Notes: generated by a model not told the origin, from the sequence alone. A DNA stretch of 64,000 nt from Gymnogyps californianus (GCF_018139145.2 NC_059472.1:101196877-101260876); one strand, 5' to 3'. Shown: positions 52,211-64,000, counted from the first letter of the stretch. Translations and numbers: made by a program.

Positions 52211-52550
52211 GAAACACCACCTTATTGCTTCTATATCCATAATTGGTACCGTCGAGCTCCAGCACAGCATGGAGAATCCCATAATGCTGTGTGCGTACAG
52301 GCAGGTGCACATAGATGCTTTCAGAGCGGTCTGTGCCCTACAGGGCCTGTAATATAACCAGTGAACCTGGCTAAAAAGGAGGGTCTGTTTCCTCAGTGCT
52401 AAAAAGTTAGGAATAAAAGTTAATTTGGAAAAGATACAGTTACAAAAAGTAATTTGTTGGCACCCTAATCCTGGTCTTTACTGCTTGGTAGCTCACTATA
52501 GTTGTACTATGGTGTGTGATCAACAGCAATGAAGTCCAAGGAAATTACTA

Positions 52551-52610
52551 CTGGGGGGTGGGGGGTTGTTTTGTGGGGTTTTTTTGTTTGGTTTTGTTGG
52601 TTTTGATGGA
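52551..52610. repeat. G- then T/G-rich low-complexity tract
   Basis: Two G6 runs and a G4 run are followed by T/G-rich sequence. Only three separated G runs are present, one short of a standard quadruplex pattern. Confidence 0.85.
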
Positions 52611-53589
52611 GTAAGATGTGACTCTCAAAATTAATTCTGAGCAGAACTGTAACACAGGCAAAGGTAAAAATATATCACAAAAGTTTACAGCATTTGGATC
52701 CCATTGTAGACTGCCAGTTGCAGTACTGCTTTCTGTGAGTAGATGTCTTATACAGCTACTGCTGGACCGGTTAATATCTAAATAAACCCAATTAGTGTTT
52801 GTTTATTAAGCTAGAAAGCTGTGTCACTTTTTCACAGAGCAATATGGGTATGCTTAAACATAGCAAGAAAGCCAACAAATGAAAAAAATTCCCCCAAACC
52901 CAAGGCAAAGCAGGATTTGCATAAAGGGCTTAGTCACTTGCTGCCAAATTTTACTAGTATTAATTTTTCTGACTCAATATTCCTTTGCCATGTTGTGAAG
53001 TGTATGCTTCCAGAAGTCACATCAGCTGGACAGCATCTGGCCGGCTGATGAGCTCTGCAGGCAGTTGTACTTGCAGATTTGGAGTTACTTCTGGTTCTGT
53101 CATCAGAGACCCTGTTGATGGGGTGTCTGGAGCACATTGCCCATGTGAATGTTTTGGGTTAGTGTTGTTTTGGGATGGTGTCATGTTCAAATTTGGTTTT
53201 GTTTCTTTTTCTTATTATTTTAATTTAATCTTTAATTGAGCAGATTTTTTTTCTTCTGCCACGTGTGCTGGAGTTGGGCTGTGCATCTGCGTGAAGCTTT
53301 CCCCTAGGCCCTCGAAGGGCAGAGTTCCCTTTGTCCCAGCCCCTGCCTCTTCATCCCGCTCCTGTCCTGCACCCAGCTCATTTGCAGCACTGGCGACTCT
53401 CTAAGAGTTGAGACAAATATGCCGTGTGCTGGGGAGTTATCAGAGACATATGCTTCATATAAACATGTCCTTTGCTCTCCAAGCGGAGGAGCGCCTCAAG
53501 TAGCACACGTGCCTGTGCACAGAGGAGATCAGCCTACGCACGGAAACTTGCGCTGACCAGAGGAGGTGGCAGCAGGGTTGTTTATTCTC

Positions 53590-53960
53590 TCCCAATTTGA
53601 TTATTTCTTTTTTGTTTATGATAAATTAGCACTAGCTCATGTGTTGGAGATGAAATGAAAAAAAGAAAAAAAAAAAAAAAAAACACCACCAAAAACCAGC
53701 CCCAAGGCTTCTGTTTAAAAATGCAGGTTAATCCTCCGTGGCTTTCAGAAGCATTTCTGTAGCATGCTACTAATTAAGATAAGGTTATCATTTTAAGTTA
53801 TACCAGGAATGCAATTAGAGCTCTTACTAAGAACTGTAGCAATCAATTTTATACAAATTATTCAGACCTGGTAAGGTAGAATGCAGTTTTAATAGGACAA
53901 GAGAACACACTGTGGTTTTATTAAATATAATATAGATTTAAATTACAGCCAAATGCTGTA
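53590..53960. promoter_or_regulatory. Candidate conserved non-coding element, split by an A-rich run
   Basis: Both sides of an A-rich run (about 53,657-53,693) carry homeodomain/GATA-like words: atgataaattagcac near 53,618 and ctaattaagataaggttatc near 53,770. There is no open frame. Tentative, pending a conservation check. Confidence 0.22.
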
Positions 53961-56481
53961 CTGCTGCTCATTCAGCAGGAATCCATGTATCCCTTTCTAA
54001 AATCTTTTCTTAGGCAGAATTAATTCAAGCATTTTTTTTCTTCTCCTTTTCCATGTACAGTTTCAATTGATTTTTGATCTTGAAAAAGAGCCCTTTAAAT
54101 AGATGTACTGTAAAACCAGAAATGAATGTAGAGAAGTATTTGGTATGCTTACCAAATAACATAAATTTCACATGTACAAATGGGTAGGAGCTGATGCCAG
54201 ATGCCAATTTAGGATCTATGTAGCTTGTAGATATATGTATTTTCTGCAGATACTGTAGACAGGGGATCAAATTCAGCCCTTGTTTAGGTAAGTGAAGAAA
54301 GTAGAGTGGGCAGGAGAGTGGGCTCTACTCCCACCAGGCCCCCTGTGCACCAAACAGGCTGGGATGTTTCCGTATCTTTGAACCTTGGCCAAACCTCAAA
54401 ACAGAAAAAAAAAGGATCGTGTGTTAGTGGAAGAACTATACTTACCCACTTTCATGTTTGTTTGTTTATTCGTTCAGATATACCCATTTCTGAGAAATAG
54501 TGTGCACCATAGACATGCAAACTGTAAAAGTATGCTGTCGTGGAAGGGTTTCACAGTCTCGTGCATACAATGTGGTATTTTTATCTCTGCGTAGTGTCCT
54601 TCTGGCTCTGTTTTCCAAGCAGAGAATGCTTGTCCTTTAGGTTTTCCTGGAACAGTCGTCTTTAACATGATCACTTTTTATCTTGCTCTGGTTGCCTCTT
54701 TCTTTTGGAGCTGTGCAAGCTTGTATTCCTTGAGTTATATTCATGTTTTACAGATGCCTTTTCCTACATTCTTAAAAGTGAATGGCGTTAAACTGCAATT
54801 AATCTTGAGTGTATGCGTGGGCTTAATCAATAATTTAAAAGTTGAAACATTAAAACAATGACTATTCCTCAAGTGTGATTAAAAACTCAGCAAATTCAGA
54901 AGAAAAGCTTTATCTAAAAGGAAACAAAATATGTGAAATGTGGGTGAATGCACACTCCACCAACTTTAATTCTCCAATGTAACAACTTGGTGATCAGTGA
55001 ATAAAATTGTCTGTAAGTACAGATTAGAAGAAAATTATTTATAAAATGCATTAGATTATTTCTTATTTTACCTTCTTTCAAAGAGATGTTAAGATGGTTT
55101 AGTTTTCTATTTTAGATGTCTTTTATAAAAGAAAATTTTCCTTAGGATTTGTAACTTTGTTTCTCTTGAAATGCGTAGTAGAAGTGTTTCGGTGAGGATT
55201 ATACAGTCTTCTGCAGGGTGGGAAATGAAAGCCTCTAATTTCTGCCTCCAGTATTTTTGTACCAGGCTGTCCATCTTGAAAGAGCAGTGTCTAATTAACT
55301 CTTTGCTAAAATGTTCAGTATGTGGGCCAATAGGAAACATACTCAGCTATCTGTGTTTATCTGAGTCACAGTACTGTGCTTTCCAGAGCCCCTGTTATCT
55401 ACATTTTTTTATTATCTGGGCTGTACTTACCAGCCCCACTGACCTTGAGGTAAGGTATTGCTGTACTGCATTTTAGTAAGGGTGATGCAGATGGCACTCT
55501 TCTGTTTTGGGGCTGGTTTTCCTTTCAATATGCAACTGTAATCCAGGGGAATAAAAATTGCTATTTAATCAAGAATCTTGTTAGGTTTGAAGGAATACTG
55601 CATGAAAAGTCTGGTTGTCATGTTTTTGCAGTTAATTTGATTATTGGCATGTGATATTAAGAGAGCAATAGCAAATGTTTCTGTGGATGCAAGTCACTCC
55701 TTTCTACGGTTGGAGAAGCTCCAGCTTGTGCTGGAGAAGGGGGTATATGGTATTGCTACTTGTTTTATGAGGATAACCTCTGCTTTCAATTTGCTAGCAT
55801 GGGAAGCTGGGACAGGAAGGTAGAACTCTTTGGGACTGAAAAGGTGTCTCTGGTCAAAGGACACTGAAGCAGCACAGGTAAACATCCGTGTTACCTGCGT
55901 GCATATGCGTATATGTATATATTTGACAGTTAGTGGTTGCAGCTTATACCCAGACTCTCTATAACTGAAGTACTCATTTTAAATTGGTTATCCTAACAAA
56001 AGGAATTGGTGTTAGGATGCTATGATCCAGCTGAGAGCTGATCTGCAGGGTGGCCCGTTGCAGACACAGCAAATGCAAGCGTGTGTCTCATTCTCCCCAT
56101 TTGTTTAAAAAAATTGTGGGGTTTTTTGCTTGTTTTTGTTTGGTTGTTGCTTGTTTATTTTTGTTGATTTTTTTCCTAAAAGTGCTTTTAAAAAAGTAAT
56201 TCTAGGAAAGAAAAGAATGTATCATTGTTACTCATTTTGAGATGAGTCTGTCTCCTGTCAGACTGCTACCTCTGACAAGAATTTCACGTTCGGAAAATAT
56301 TTTCATGTTGCAGGCAAATGCCACTTCATTTCCCAAAAGCTGGAAAAGAGGGTGATATTTTTCTCTTAAAAGAAATCAAGTTTGGACACAGTGCAACAGC
56401 AGCTTGGCAGATGCTTTCAGTATAAGCAAAAAGGCTCTTGCATTACACGTATCCAGATGTTTTGATACCATATGTGAAATT
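53961..56481. other. Unique non-coding sequence
   Basis: AT-rich unique DNA up to the CR1 3' end, including the T/G-rich tract at 56,108-56,175. Open frames reach 101 codons (55,171-55,476) with no recognisable motif. Confidence 0.6.
56108..56175. repeat. T/G-rich low-complexity tract
   Basis: Repeated ttgtttttgttt-like units on the plus strand, similar in composition to the tract near 1.8 kb. It lies about 300 bases from the CR1 3' end but is not part of it. Confidence 0.85.
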
Positions 56482-58865
56482 CATAGAATCACAGAATGGT
56501 TTGGGTTGGAATGGACCTCCAAAGATCATCTAGTTCCAACTCCCCTACCATGGGCAGGGACACCTTCCACTAGATCAGGTTGCTCAAAGCCCCATCCAAC
56601 CTGGCATTGAACACTTCCAGGGAGGGGGCATCCACAGTCTCTCTGGGCAACCTGTTCCGGTGCCTCACCACCCTCACAGTAAAGAACTTCTTCCTTACAT
56701 CTAATCTAAATCTACCCTCTTTCAGTTTAAAGCCATTACCCCTTGTCCTATCACTATATGGCCTTGTAAAAAGTCTGTCTCCTCCTTTCTTATAAGCCCC
56801 CTTTAAGTACTGGAAGGCTGCTATAAGGTCTCCCTGGAGCCTTCTCTTCTCCAGGCTGAACAACGCCAACTCTCTCAGCCTGTCTTCATAGGAGAGGCGC
56901 TCCAGCCCTCTGATCATCTTCGTGGCCCTCCTCTGGACTCACTCCAACAGGTCCATGTCCTTCTTCTGTTGGGGGCCCACAGCTGAACGCAATACTCCAG
57001 GTGGGGTCTCACGAGAGCGGAGGAGAGGGGGAGAATCACCTCCCTCAACCTGCTGGTCACGCTTCTTTTGATGCAGCCCAGGATACGGTTGGCTTTCTGG
57101 GCTGCAAACGCATGTTGCCGGGTCATGTTGAGCTTCTCGTCAACCAACACCCCCAAGTCCTCCTCTGCAGGGCTGCTCTCAATCCACTCATCGCTGAGCC
57201 TGTATTTGTGCTTGGGATTGCCCCAACCCATGTGGCAGGACCTTGCACTTGGCCTTGTTGAACTTCATGAGGTTCACACGGGCCCACCTCTGAAGCCTGT
57301 CAAGGTCCCTCTGGATGGCATGCCTCCCCTCCAGCCTGTTGACTGCACCACACAGCTTGGTGTTGTCAGTAAATGTGCTGAGGGTGCACTCAATCCCACT
57401 GTCCATGTTGCCGACCAAGATGTTAAACAGCGCCGGTCCCAATACCGACCCCTGAGGAACGGCACTCGTCACTGCTCTCCACTTGGACATCGAGCCATTG
57501 ACCGCAACTCTTTGAGTGTGACCATCCAGCCAATTCCTTATCCACCGAGTGGTCCATCCGTCAAATCCATGTCTCTCCAATTTAGAGACAAGGATGTCGT
57601 GCAGGACAACGTCAAATGCTTTGCACAAGTCCAGGTAGATGACGTCCATTGCTCTTCCCTTATCCACCAATGCTGTGACCCCGTTGTAGAAGGCCATCAA
57701 ATGTGTCATGCACGATTTGCCCTTAGTGAAGCCGTGTTGGCTGCCAACGATCACCTCCTTATTTTCCATGTGCCCTAGCATAGTTTCCAGGAGGATCCGC
57801 TCCATGATTTTCCCAGGCACAGAGGTAAGACTGACTGGCCTCTAGTTACCCGGGTCTTCTTTTTTTCCCTTTTTAAAAATGGGGGTTATGTTTTCCCTTT
57901 TCCAGTCAGTGGGAACTTCACTGGACTGCCACGACTTTTCAAATATGATGGATAGTGGCTTAGCCACTTCATCCGCCAGTTCCCTCAGGACCCGCAGATG
58001 CATCTCATCAGGTCCCATGGACTTGTGCACCTTCAGGTTCCTCAGATAGTCTTGAACCTGATCTTGTCCTGCAGTGGGCAGTTCTTCATTCTCCCAGTCC
58101 CTGCCTTTGCCTTCTGCGACTCAGGCGGTGTGGCTGGAGCACTTGCTGGTGAAGACTGAGGTAAAAAAGTCATTGAGTACCTCAGCTTTCTCCATATCCT
58201 CAGTAACCAGGTCTCCCATTTCCTTCTGGAGGGGGCCCACAATTTCCCTAGTCTTCCTTTTATCACTGACATACCTAGAGTAGCTTTTCTTGTTGGCCTT
58301 GACGTCCCTGGCCAGATTTAATTCTATCAGGGCTTTAGCTTTCCTAACCTGATCCCTGGCTGCTTGGACAATGTCTCTGTATTCCTCCCAGGCTACCTGT
58401 CCTTGCTTCCACCCTCTGTAGGCTTCCTTTTTGTGTTTGAGTTTGTCCAGGAGCTCCTTGTTCATCCATGCAGGCCTCCTGGCGTTTTTGCCAGACTTCC
58501 TCTTTGTTGGGATGCATCGCTCCTGAGTTTGAAGGAGGTGATCCTTGCATATTAACCAGCTTTCCTGGGCACCTCTTCCCTCCAGGGCTTTATCCCATGG
58601 TACTTTACCAAGCAGATCCCTGAAGAGGCCAAAGTCTGCTCTCCTGAAGTCCAGGGTAGTGAGCTTGCTGTGCGCCCTCCTCACTGCCCTGAGGATCTTG
58701 AACTCCACCATTTCATGGTCACTGCAGCCAAGGCTGCCCTTAAGCTTCACATTCCCCACCAGCCCCTCCTTGTTGGTGAGAACAAGGTCCAGCATAGCAT
58801 CTCTCCTTGTTGGCTCCTCTATCACTTGGAGAATGAAGTTATCATCAACGCATTCCAGGAACCTA
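56482..58865 (-). mobile_element. CR1-type LINE, 5'-truncated and inactive
   Basis: This is a non-LTR retrotransposon of the CR1 clade, lying on the minus strand. The high-coordinate end starts abruptly inside the endonuclease region, and homology fades near 58,865, which is typical 5' truncation. The low-coordinate end carries two octamer units (catagaat at 56,482-56,489, cacagaat at 56,490-56,497); read on the minus strand these are the ATTCTGTG/ATTCTATG tail diagnostic of CR1. The 3' UTR is about 90 bp. At about 2.4 kb it is roughly half the usual full length of CR1. I found no convincing target-site duplication, which is normal for CR1. Family assignment is from recognised protein and 3'-end motifs; the exact 5' break is approximate. 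Confidence 0.95.
56570..58865 (-). pseudogene. CR1 ORF2 remnant: endonuclease C-terminus plus reverse transcriptase
   Basis: In an intact element this protein nicks target DNA and copies element RNA into it. Reading on the minus strand, the C-terminal endonuclease motif SDHE is at 58,712-58,723. It is followed by a linker and the reverse transcriptase, with YLDLCKAFD at 57,611-57,637 and PQGSVLGP at 57,434-57,457. The catalytic box that should read FADD is FTDN at 57,362-57,373, so the second metal-binding aspartate is lost. One reading frame persists from the 5' break down to 57,188, interrupted only by a TGA at 58,121-58,123 and a TAG at 57,842-57,844. A frameshift near 57,225-57,235 and a second near 56,965-56,975 follow, then a TGA at 56,939-56,941. 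The normal C-terminal end (…ALSNLI, stop) is at 56,570. There are five disabling lesions plus a damaged active site, so it is dead. Confidence 0.93.
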
Positions 58866-60919
58866 CATTTAAGTCTGAAGAAGTTTTTTGTTGGTTTAAG
58901 GAGGGAAAAGGCAGTAGGTAACTTGAGTATGCTTTGTTGGAAAAGTACATCCATAAATAAGGTGCCTTTTTTATTTAGGTGATGTGATTAAGATAGTTGG
59001 ATTAAGAAGGCATAGTTTAGGAAAAAAAACCAACCCTGCTTTCATGGAGATCATCCTCTATAGTTTGGGGGTAGAAAGATGTAATTTAGGACTTGTGGTA
59101 ATTAGATAATTATTGCTACTAGTAATGTATAAAACAAAGGACACACTACAGGTGCTTTATATTGCTCTCATTTCATTCGTACAAGAATTTCAAAGTTACG
59201 AGTAGGATTAGGTTTTGGGACGTATGTTGTTGGGGGTGACCACTGCAGAGCAGAAGCCACCACTGCTTGGTGCGACCAAGCTGTTACAAGGAGCCTGTGG
59301 CTGTTGAAAGCTTTCTTACCTGCACTGTTGTTTATACAGATACTATATTCTACAAGGCTTGTTCAGGGTTATCAAGAGAAGGTTCATTAGCAGTGGTCAC
59401 AGGCCTCGTTATTGCGACTGTAAGCTTACAGGTGAAGGTTATTTTGACATACACAGAGGTAAAGAGAGTTTGTGTTTACGGAAGGAATTCCTCTGCGCTA
59501 AATCTGGACGGTTGGCCTTCATTAGCAATAAAAAAGGTATGTGGACTGATAGCATGGGTGGGTATCAGCTTCATTTATTGTTAAACTTACAGTAAAGGTT
59601 AGCTTGGTCAAAATGTCCTTTAACAGTGTCTTGTAATATTTAACATTGTAAGTACTTAACAATATCAGTTGAGCACAGCCTGTTTGTTGGGTCCAAATCT
59701 GATGAACAGCAAGTTTTTCTAGTCTGATTTACAGAGTAGTGGGTTATGTTTTCATATAGCATATTTCACTATCGTAATTTGGAAGGTTTTGTTCTGAGAT
59801 GTTTTGAAATGCTTAAAAACACAGGATGGGATGCTAATGATGAGCAAAAACAAATATTCCAAACCTGAATCTAGTTATGGATGTCAGAGTCAGAGGAACT
59901 GAATCAACTTTTAAATGGCAATTGAGTGCAGAAGACATTTTCACGTGACTTCTTGATGCTGGATATAAGACAAGGAAACATTCATCCAGTTGGCCATAAT
60001 TATTTTTAGAGCTCCTCAAAGTCTTTCACAATTTGTTTACAATTAAACATATCTGCAGTTCACAAATTAATAACATGCATCTGAGGCTTTTATGTTGCTC
60101 AGCCAGTATAACATCTGTACTCTGGATGCTGTAGTCCTGATTCAGAACACAGTCTTTACCAGCAAAGACCAGTTAAGTATGTGGTACATGCTTCTGTCAT
60201 ACTGAAGACGGTAGAATGTAAGCAAGTGCTTAGTACATGAGCTTAAATAGATCTAATTTTAGGGCTTTTGAATAAATTTGAGATGTTGCTTTTCTTCTTC
60301 AGTTTGTTCCTCTGACTTTGTTTTCATTCCTGATAATACTCAGTCTTCTAACCTTCCTTCCTAAGCTCTGCTGTTAGTTTGTTTTTAATCTCCCCCCCGC
60401 CCCCTGCCCCTCCCTGAGGCTGTAGTTTTGTGATGAATACTGCTTGGTTAGTACAGTAGCAGATGAGGTGGACTGCCATTAGGAAGCATTTGTTAAAGTA
60501 ATTGAAAGATTAAGGTTTATAGTTCCAACAGAAATATGCACCCTGTTACTTCCCGTGGCACGAATAATGACCTAAACTACAGCATTTATAGTATTACACA
60601 CATAGGTAAGTTAGAAGAATGTTTATAAGGTTTTGGGCACAAATACTTAAACATGAGGAAACACCAGCAGTAAAATTGTCCCTCAGTAATATGTACGTTC
60701 GTACATGACGATTCACTCTCTGTGTGCCTGATCATATATGCTTTCTTCTCCTAGAAGTTCCCATTTCTTTCCCTGAGCAGGATGGATATAGCAAATCGAT
60801 GTACACCCACCCCTTTGTTTTTAGTCTTTCTGTTTACTATGCTCTGAGATCTCTGCTCCAGAGAGAGATGTGTTTTGTCATCATCTAATGTGTGCACTAT
60901 CTTACTGATCCACAATCTG
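58866..60919. other. Unique sequence with an uncertain exon-like frame
   Basis: Downstream of the CR1 break the sequence is unique. The only point of interest is 59,308-59,595, where one frame is open for 96 codons; the part from 59,340 to 59,537 sits between a pyrimidine-rich stretch ending tttatacag and an aaaaaaggtatgtgg donor-like site. I do not recognise the peptide, and a second frame is also open over the same bases, so it is not called as a gene. Confidence 0.45.
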
Positions 60920-61015
60920 ATTAATCTTTGTCACATCCCCATGAGATGAAGGGCTGATACTATCCCTGTTTTACAGACACAAGGCTGAAGTATAGATGCG
61001 GTAGTGCAGAGTCTC
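60920..61015 (-). repeat. MIR-like ancient SINE relic, antisense
   Basis: The core gatactatccctgttttaca followed by gacacaaggctgaagtatag resembles the reverse complement of the MIR core (…taacctcattttacagatgaggaaactgagg… seen on the opposite strand of the repeat). Only the core is visible and the flanks have decayed. The match is shorter than at 20.4 kb, so confidence is lower. Confidence 0.4.
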
Positions 61016-61259
61016 CACCAGTTTAGGATATTCAATTTGGGATGCGCTGTGTCGTACTACCATGACACAACTTCTACTGACTTCAGTTGTGGTTGTAAAT
61101 ACTCATCTGCAGAACCTCAGCTTGGGGGCCTGGAGAGGAAAATGCACATATAGAACTTGTGTATATTTAGGTAATGTTACAAGCCTCACACAAGGGCAGA
61201 AGGGGGTGAATTCTGTTCACTAAAATAATATTCAGCTTTCCAAAAGAGGTTTAGATGTT

Positions 61260-61278
61260 AAAAAAAAAAAAAAAAAAA
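61260..61278. repeat. A19 homopolymer
   Basis: Nineteen uninterrupted A residues. No retroposon body or flanking duplication is recognised. Confidence 0.95.
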
Positions 61279-61649
61279 GTTACAACATTGGCAAATTTGG
61301 GTTCATATCTGAGGAGGACCAAAAAGTAACACCATGATGAACAAGATATATGCTTACAAAATTATAAATTCTGGCTACAGCTTTTGGAAGTGCTAATGCT
61401 TTACAAAGAAAATATCAATAGAAATGTTATTGTTTGGGGAGAATGACTCTTCTTAGAAATGTCTAATGTTATTTTACTGTAAGTTTACAAAGTGAGGTAA
61501 AATAAAACCAAGCAGAGGTGGGATTGAGGTTTGACAGAGATAAAGGCAACTGTTAAAAAGTGAGTGGGAGGCAACGTTAATAATAAGTGATGCTACTGAC
61601 TCTTTTCCCTACCTGTTCACTCACCATTTTAGCCAGATAGGTATACTTC

Positions 61650-61730
61650 ATATATATATATAAAAGTATGTGTAAGTATATATAAGTATTCATATATATA
61701 AGTATATATATTTATATAGATATATGTATT
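61650..61730. repeat. Imperfect (TA)n/(TATG)n microsatellite
   Basis: Interrupted TA dinucleotide runs carry recurrent agtatatata units. It is AT-only over most of its length and probably polymorphic. Confidence 0.92.
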
Positions 61731-64000
61731 TAAAAAAGTATGCGAGGTTGTATTTGCATGTGTTCGTTGTGCTGCCCAAACAGCTGAGCGATGAGAACAT
61801 CAAACAGGGTTTAAATGTGTGGTTAGTCTCACTTCAATGCTGTGCCTTTGGTTTCTGGAAGCAGTCTGTCGCTCTTGCAGTTTGGTCCTTGACCTTCTAT
61901 CTCTTTTGGGGACGTGCCATACAATCTTTGTTTACAGTAACAAGCATGGAAAAACTGACTTCCTGACAGTAATGTTGAAGTCTAAGTTGAAACCACTCAC
62001 AGGTGGAAAAACATAGTTCTTCCACTTTGAACTTGTAATGTGTTTCATGTAAAATACCCATCTGAAACTGGGCAGCCAACAAAAGGAAACCAGTCCTTTG
62101 CCCAAGACCAAATATTAACTGCTTTGTCAGCAGTTTCACTGAGGAGTTGGTTGTAATGTGTTTCCGTATGTTTTTCCTTGTGTAGCATATAATTTATAAT
62201 CTAAAAAGAAAAAAACCCCAAACCATTGGTTATTTAATTTTTATATAGGCATGATATTCTTTGACTGAGCAGTTCAGGACCCTTCATGGATGGACTTCTA
62301 GCTATTGCATGTGCAGCTCTGATCTCCGTGTAACCTCTTCATCACACAGCTTTCTCACAGGCTGGTAAAACATGTTAGGATTTGTAGACTGGTTTGTATG
62401 AAGAACCCATAGAGCGCACAACTTCCTTGTTTTCTGGCATTTGCATCACTTTTCCTAGTGTTCTGTGTTCATCAACCCAATACTAATGGCTGTAAAGACT
62501 TTTTAAGGAAATTAGGGTATTTACATGAGGAATTTGTGTGTCCAGACTAGATTCTCTTCTTGAAGCGCAGGTTTACTAAACAAAGCAACGTTTGAGTTTT
62601 GGAGTCAAAATCAAAGTCGTGATGCAAAATGAATGCAAATCTAATGGAAGATATGTGGCACAGTTCAGTGGTCATGTTTTTGGTGATGTAAGTTAGGTGA
62701 TGTGTTTTGTAGCAGTTAAATATTCCATAATTATGTCAAAAGAGTGTTATTTTACACTTTCAGGAAACTAGAAGGGAATGATAAGAAGAGTGGAAGTTAA
62801 ATGAAGAGTGGGCTAATGAAGCATTCCTATTTTCCTGCAAGTTGTGTGTTCAAGTGATACATGTTTTAATGCACACTTCCAAATCCTCTGTACAAATTTT
62901 ATTTTCTTTTTACATCATTACAATAATTACAGTACTCTACATTAACTTATGGCCTGACCCCTTTTACACTGGCGTATACATCATGTCAGTTGCTTTTGAA
63001 CCATGAGAAGAGTTTGGCCCTAGGGCTAACTTAACTGGAAGAAACAGTTTTTAGTAAGTCAGAATAATAATGGGAATATTAACCTTAGGAAGCTTCCACA
63101 AATGCAGAGAAAATTATATATTTTTTCAGTGTTGATTATGATTTGGTTGCATTTACATCAATGTATCACGTTCTGCTCTGTTGAATTCCCCTATTTCTGC
63201 TCCCCTCCAGGATTGCTGCTGAAGTCTTCTTTCTCACACAAACAGTTTGCAGGGATCCAACAGCACAGGGCTTAAGATATGTAGACTCAGTCCTTTAAAG
63301 TGCATACGCGTTTTCTAGCATACAACAATCAAACATGGGTGAATATTGAGAAAACATCACTCAAATTTTAAACATAACATTTGTACTCACACTGGAAACA
63401 GAATCTCAAATATTATGATTAAAGAGCTGGTCAGTCCTGTCATCTGGAATAGCTGAAACTTTGGGAGGCTAATTGCAATGAACTGTCCATCATGCATCCG
63501 TAGAACCTAGAATTAATGTGGGAAATTTTTCCAAGAGTAGTATTGAATAATCAGTGAATGCAAATAAATTGACCTGGTTCCAGATGACTGCAAGAGAAAA
63601 GTGCAGAACTGTGCTTCACCAGTTTCTTGTGATGAAGGTCTTTGTGCTGAAAATGCAGAAGCAGCATTTCCCTATTTTTTTATATGCATTCACTAAGATG
63701 GTCTAGACAGATTCTGGCATATTCTACTGAAAATTACCAAAAGGTGGAATTGTGGCTATTTTTAACTGGATGGACAACCAAAGCATACCTTTTGTATGAG
63801 ACAGTAGTTAGATCTTCATTACAAGTGCCATACAGTGTGGCAATATCAGGGGATGGCTTTGAAGAAGCCCATCAAGTACCAAAGGAGTTTAGCTGTGGTC
63901 ACACAACACTCCTTACAGGATATTTTACCCTACTGAAGAGCTCTGTACACTGTAGAGAAACTGCTTCTGGGACTTGAACTCTCAGATAAAGTTGACCTGA

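Larger units (their letters stand above)
50091..53589. other. Unique non-coding sequence
   Basis: Contains the 20-bp palindrome and a G/T-rich tract. A 117-codon minus frame at 50,640-50,993 and others are motif-free and not called. Confidence 0.6.
61016..64000. other. Unique non-coding sequence
   Basis: Apart from an A19 run and the TA-rich repeat near 61.7 kb, no feature is recognised. A 97-codon frame at 63,684-63,977 starts with a non-ATG codon and has no motif. Confidence 0.6.

Noticed and set aside
3872..53000. Scattered AP-1-type TGACTCA/TGAGTCA words
   Set aside because: Their number across the window is close to the chance expectation for a 7-base word, so they were not listed as sites on their own.
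58545..58982. 145-codon plus-strand frame
   Set aside because: It is the antisense of the CR1 endonuclease region.
1..64000. CRISPR arrays, operons, ribosome binding sites, phage or plasmid features
   Set aside because: No regularly spaced direct repeats and no packed genes; the CR1 and the avian-type LTR show vertebrate nuclear DNA.

Overview
The window looks like vertebrate, almost certainly avian, nuclear DNA. Three things point to a bird: a CR1 retrotransposon on the minus strand that ends in the CR1-type 3' octamer repeats, a complete solo LTR of an ERVL-like avian family with TG/CA ends and a 5-bp target duplication, and the general texture of AT-leaning unique sequence with short homopolymers and few repeats. 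Turtle or crocodilian DNA also carries CR1, so bird is an inference. The species and locus cannot be named from the sequence.

No host protein-coding gene can be supported. Apart from the retrotransposon, every open frame is short, shows no family motif that I recognise, and is of a length expected by chance in 64 kb. The window reads as intergenic sequence or the inside of a large intron.

Layout: 1-16 kb is unique non-coding DNA with a pure C23 tract near 3.2 kb, a small GC-rich pocket near 5.9 kb and a mildly GC-richer stretch at 12.2-12.9 kb. About 16.08-16.77 kb is an LTR-like segment with TATA-like and AATAAA-like signals but unresolved ends. From 17 to 44 kb the sequence is unique, with a MIR-like SINE relic at 20.4 kb, a decayed CR1 3' tail at 26.0 kb and several small tandem duplications. 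The solo LTR lies at 44,313-44,916 on the minus strand. From 45 to 56 kb the sequence is unique again; several stretches have the homeodomain/SOX-like texture of conserved non-coding elements, and there is a perfect 20-bp palindrome at 52,191-52,210. A 5'-truncated CR1 of about 2.4 kb fills 56,482 to about 58,865. The last 5 kb is unique sequence with one exon-like open frame and one antisense MIR-like relic.

The repeats are independent insertions and do not form a pathway. I see no CRISPR array, operon, tRNA, rRNA or novel multi-gene system. The CR1 copy is inactive: it has three in-frame stops, two frameshifts and a damaged catalytic motif.
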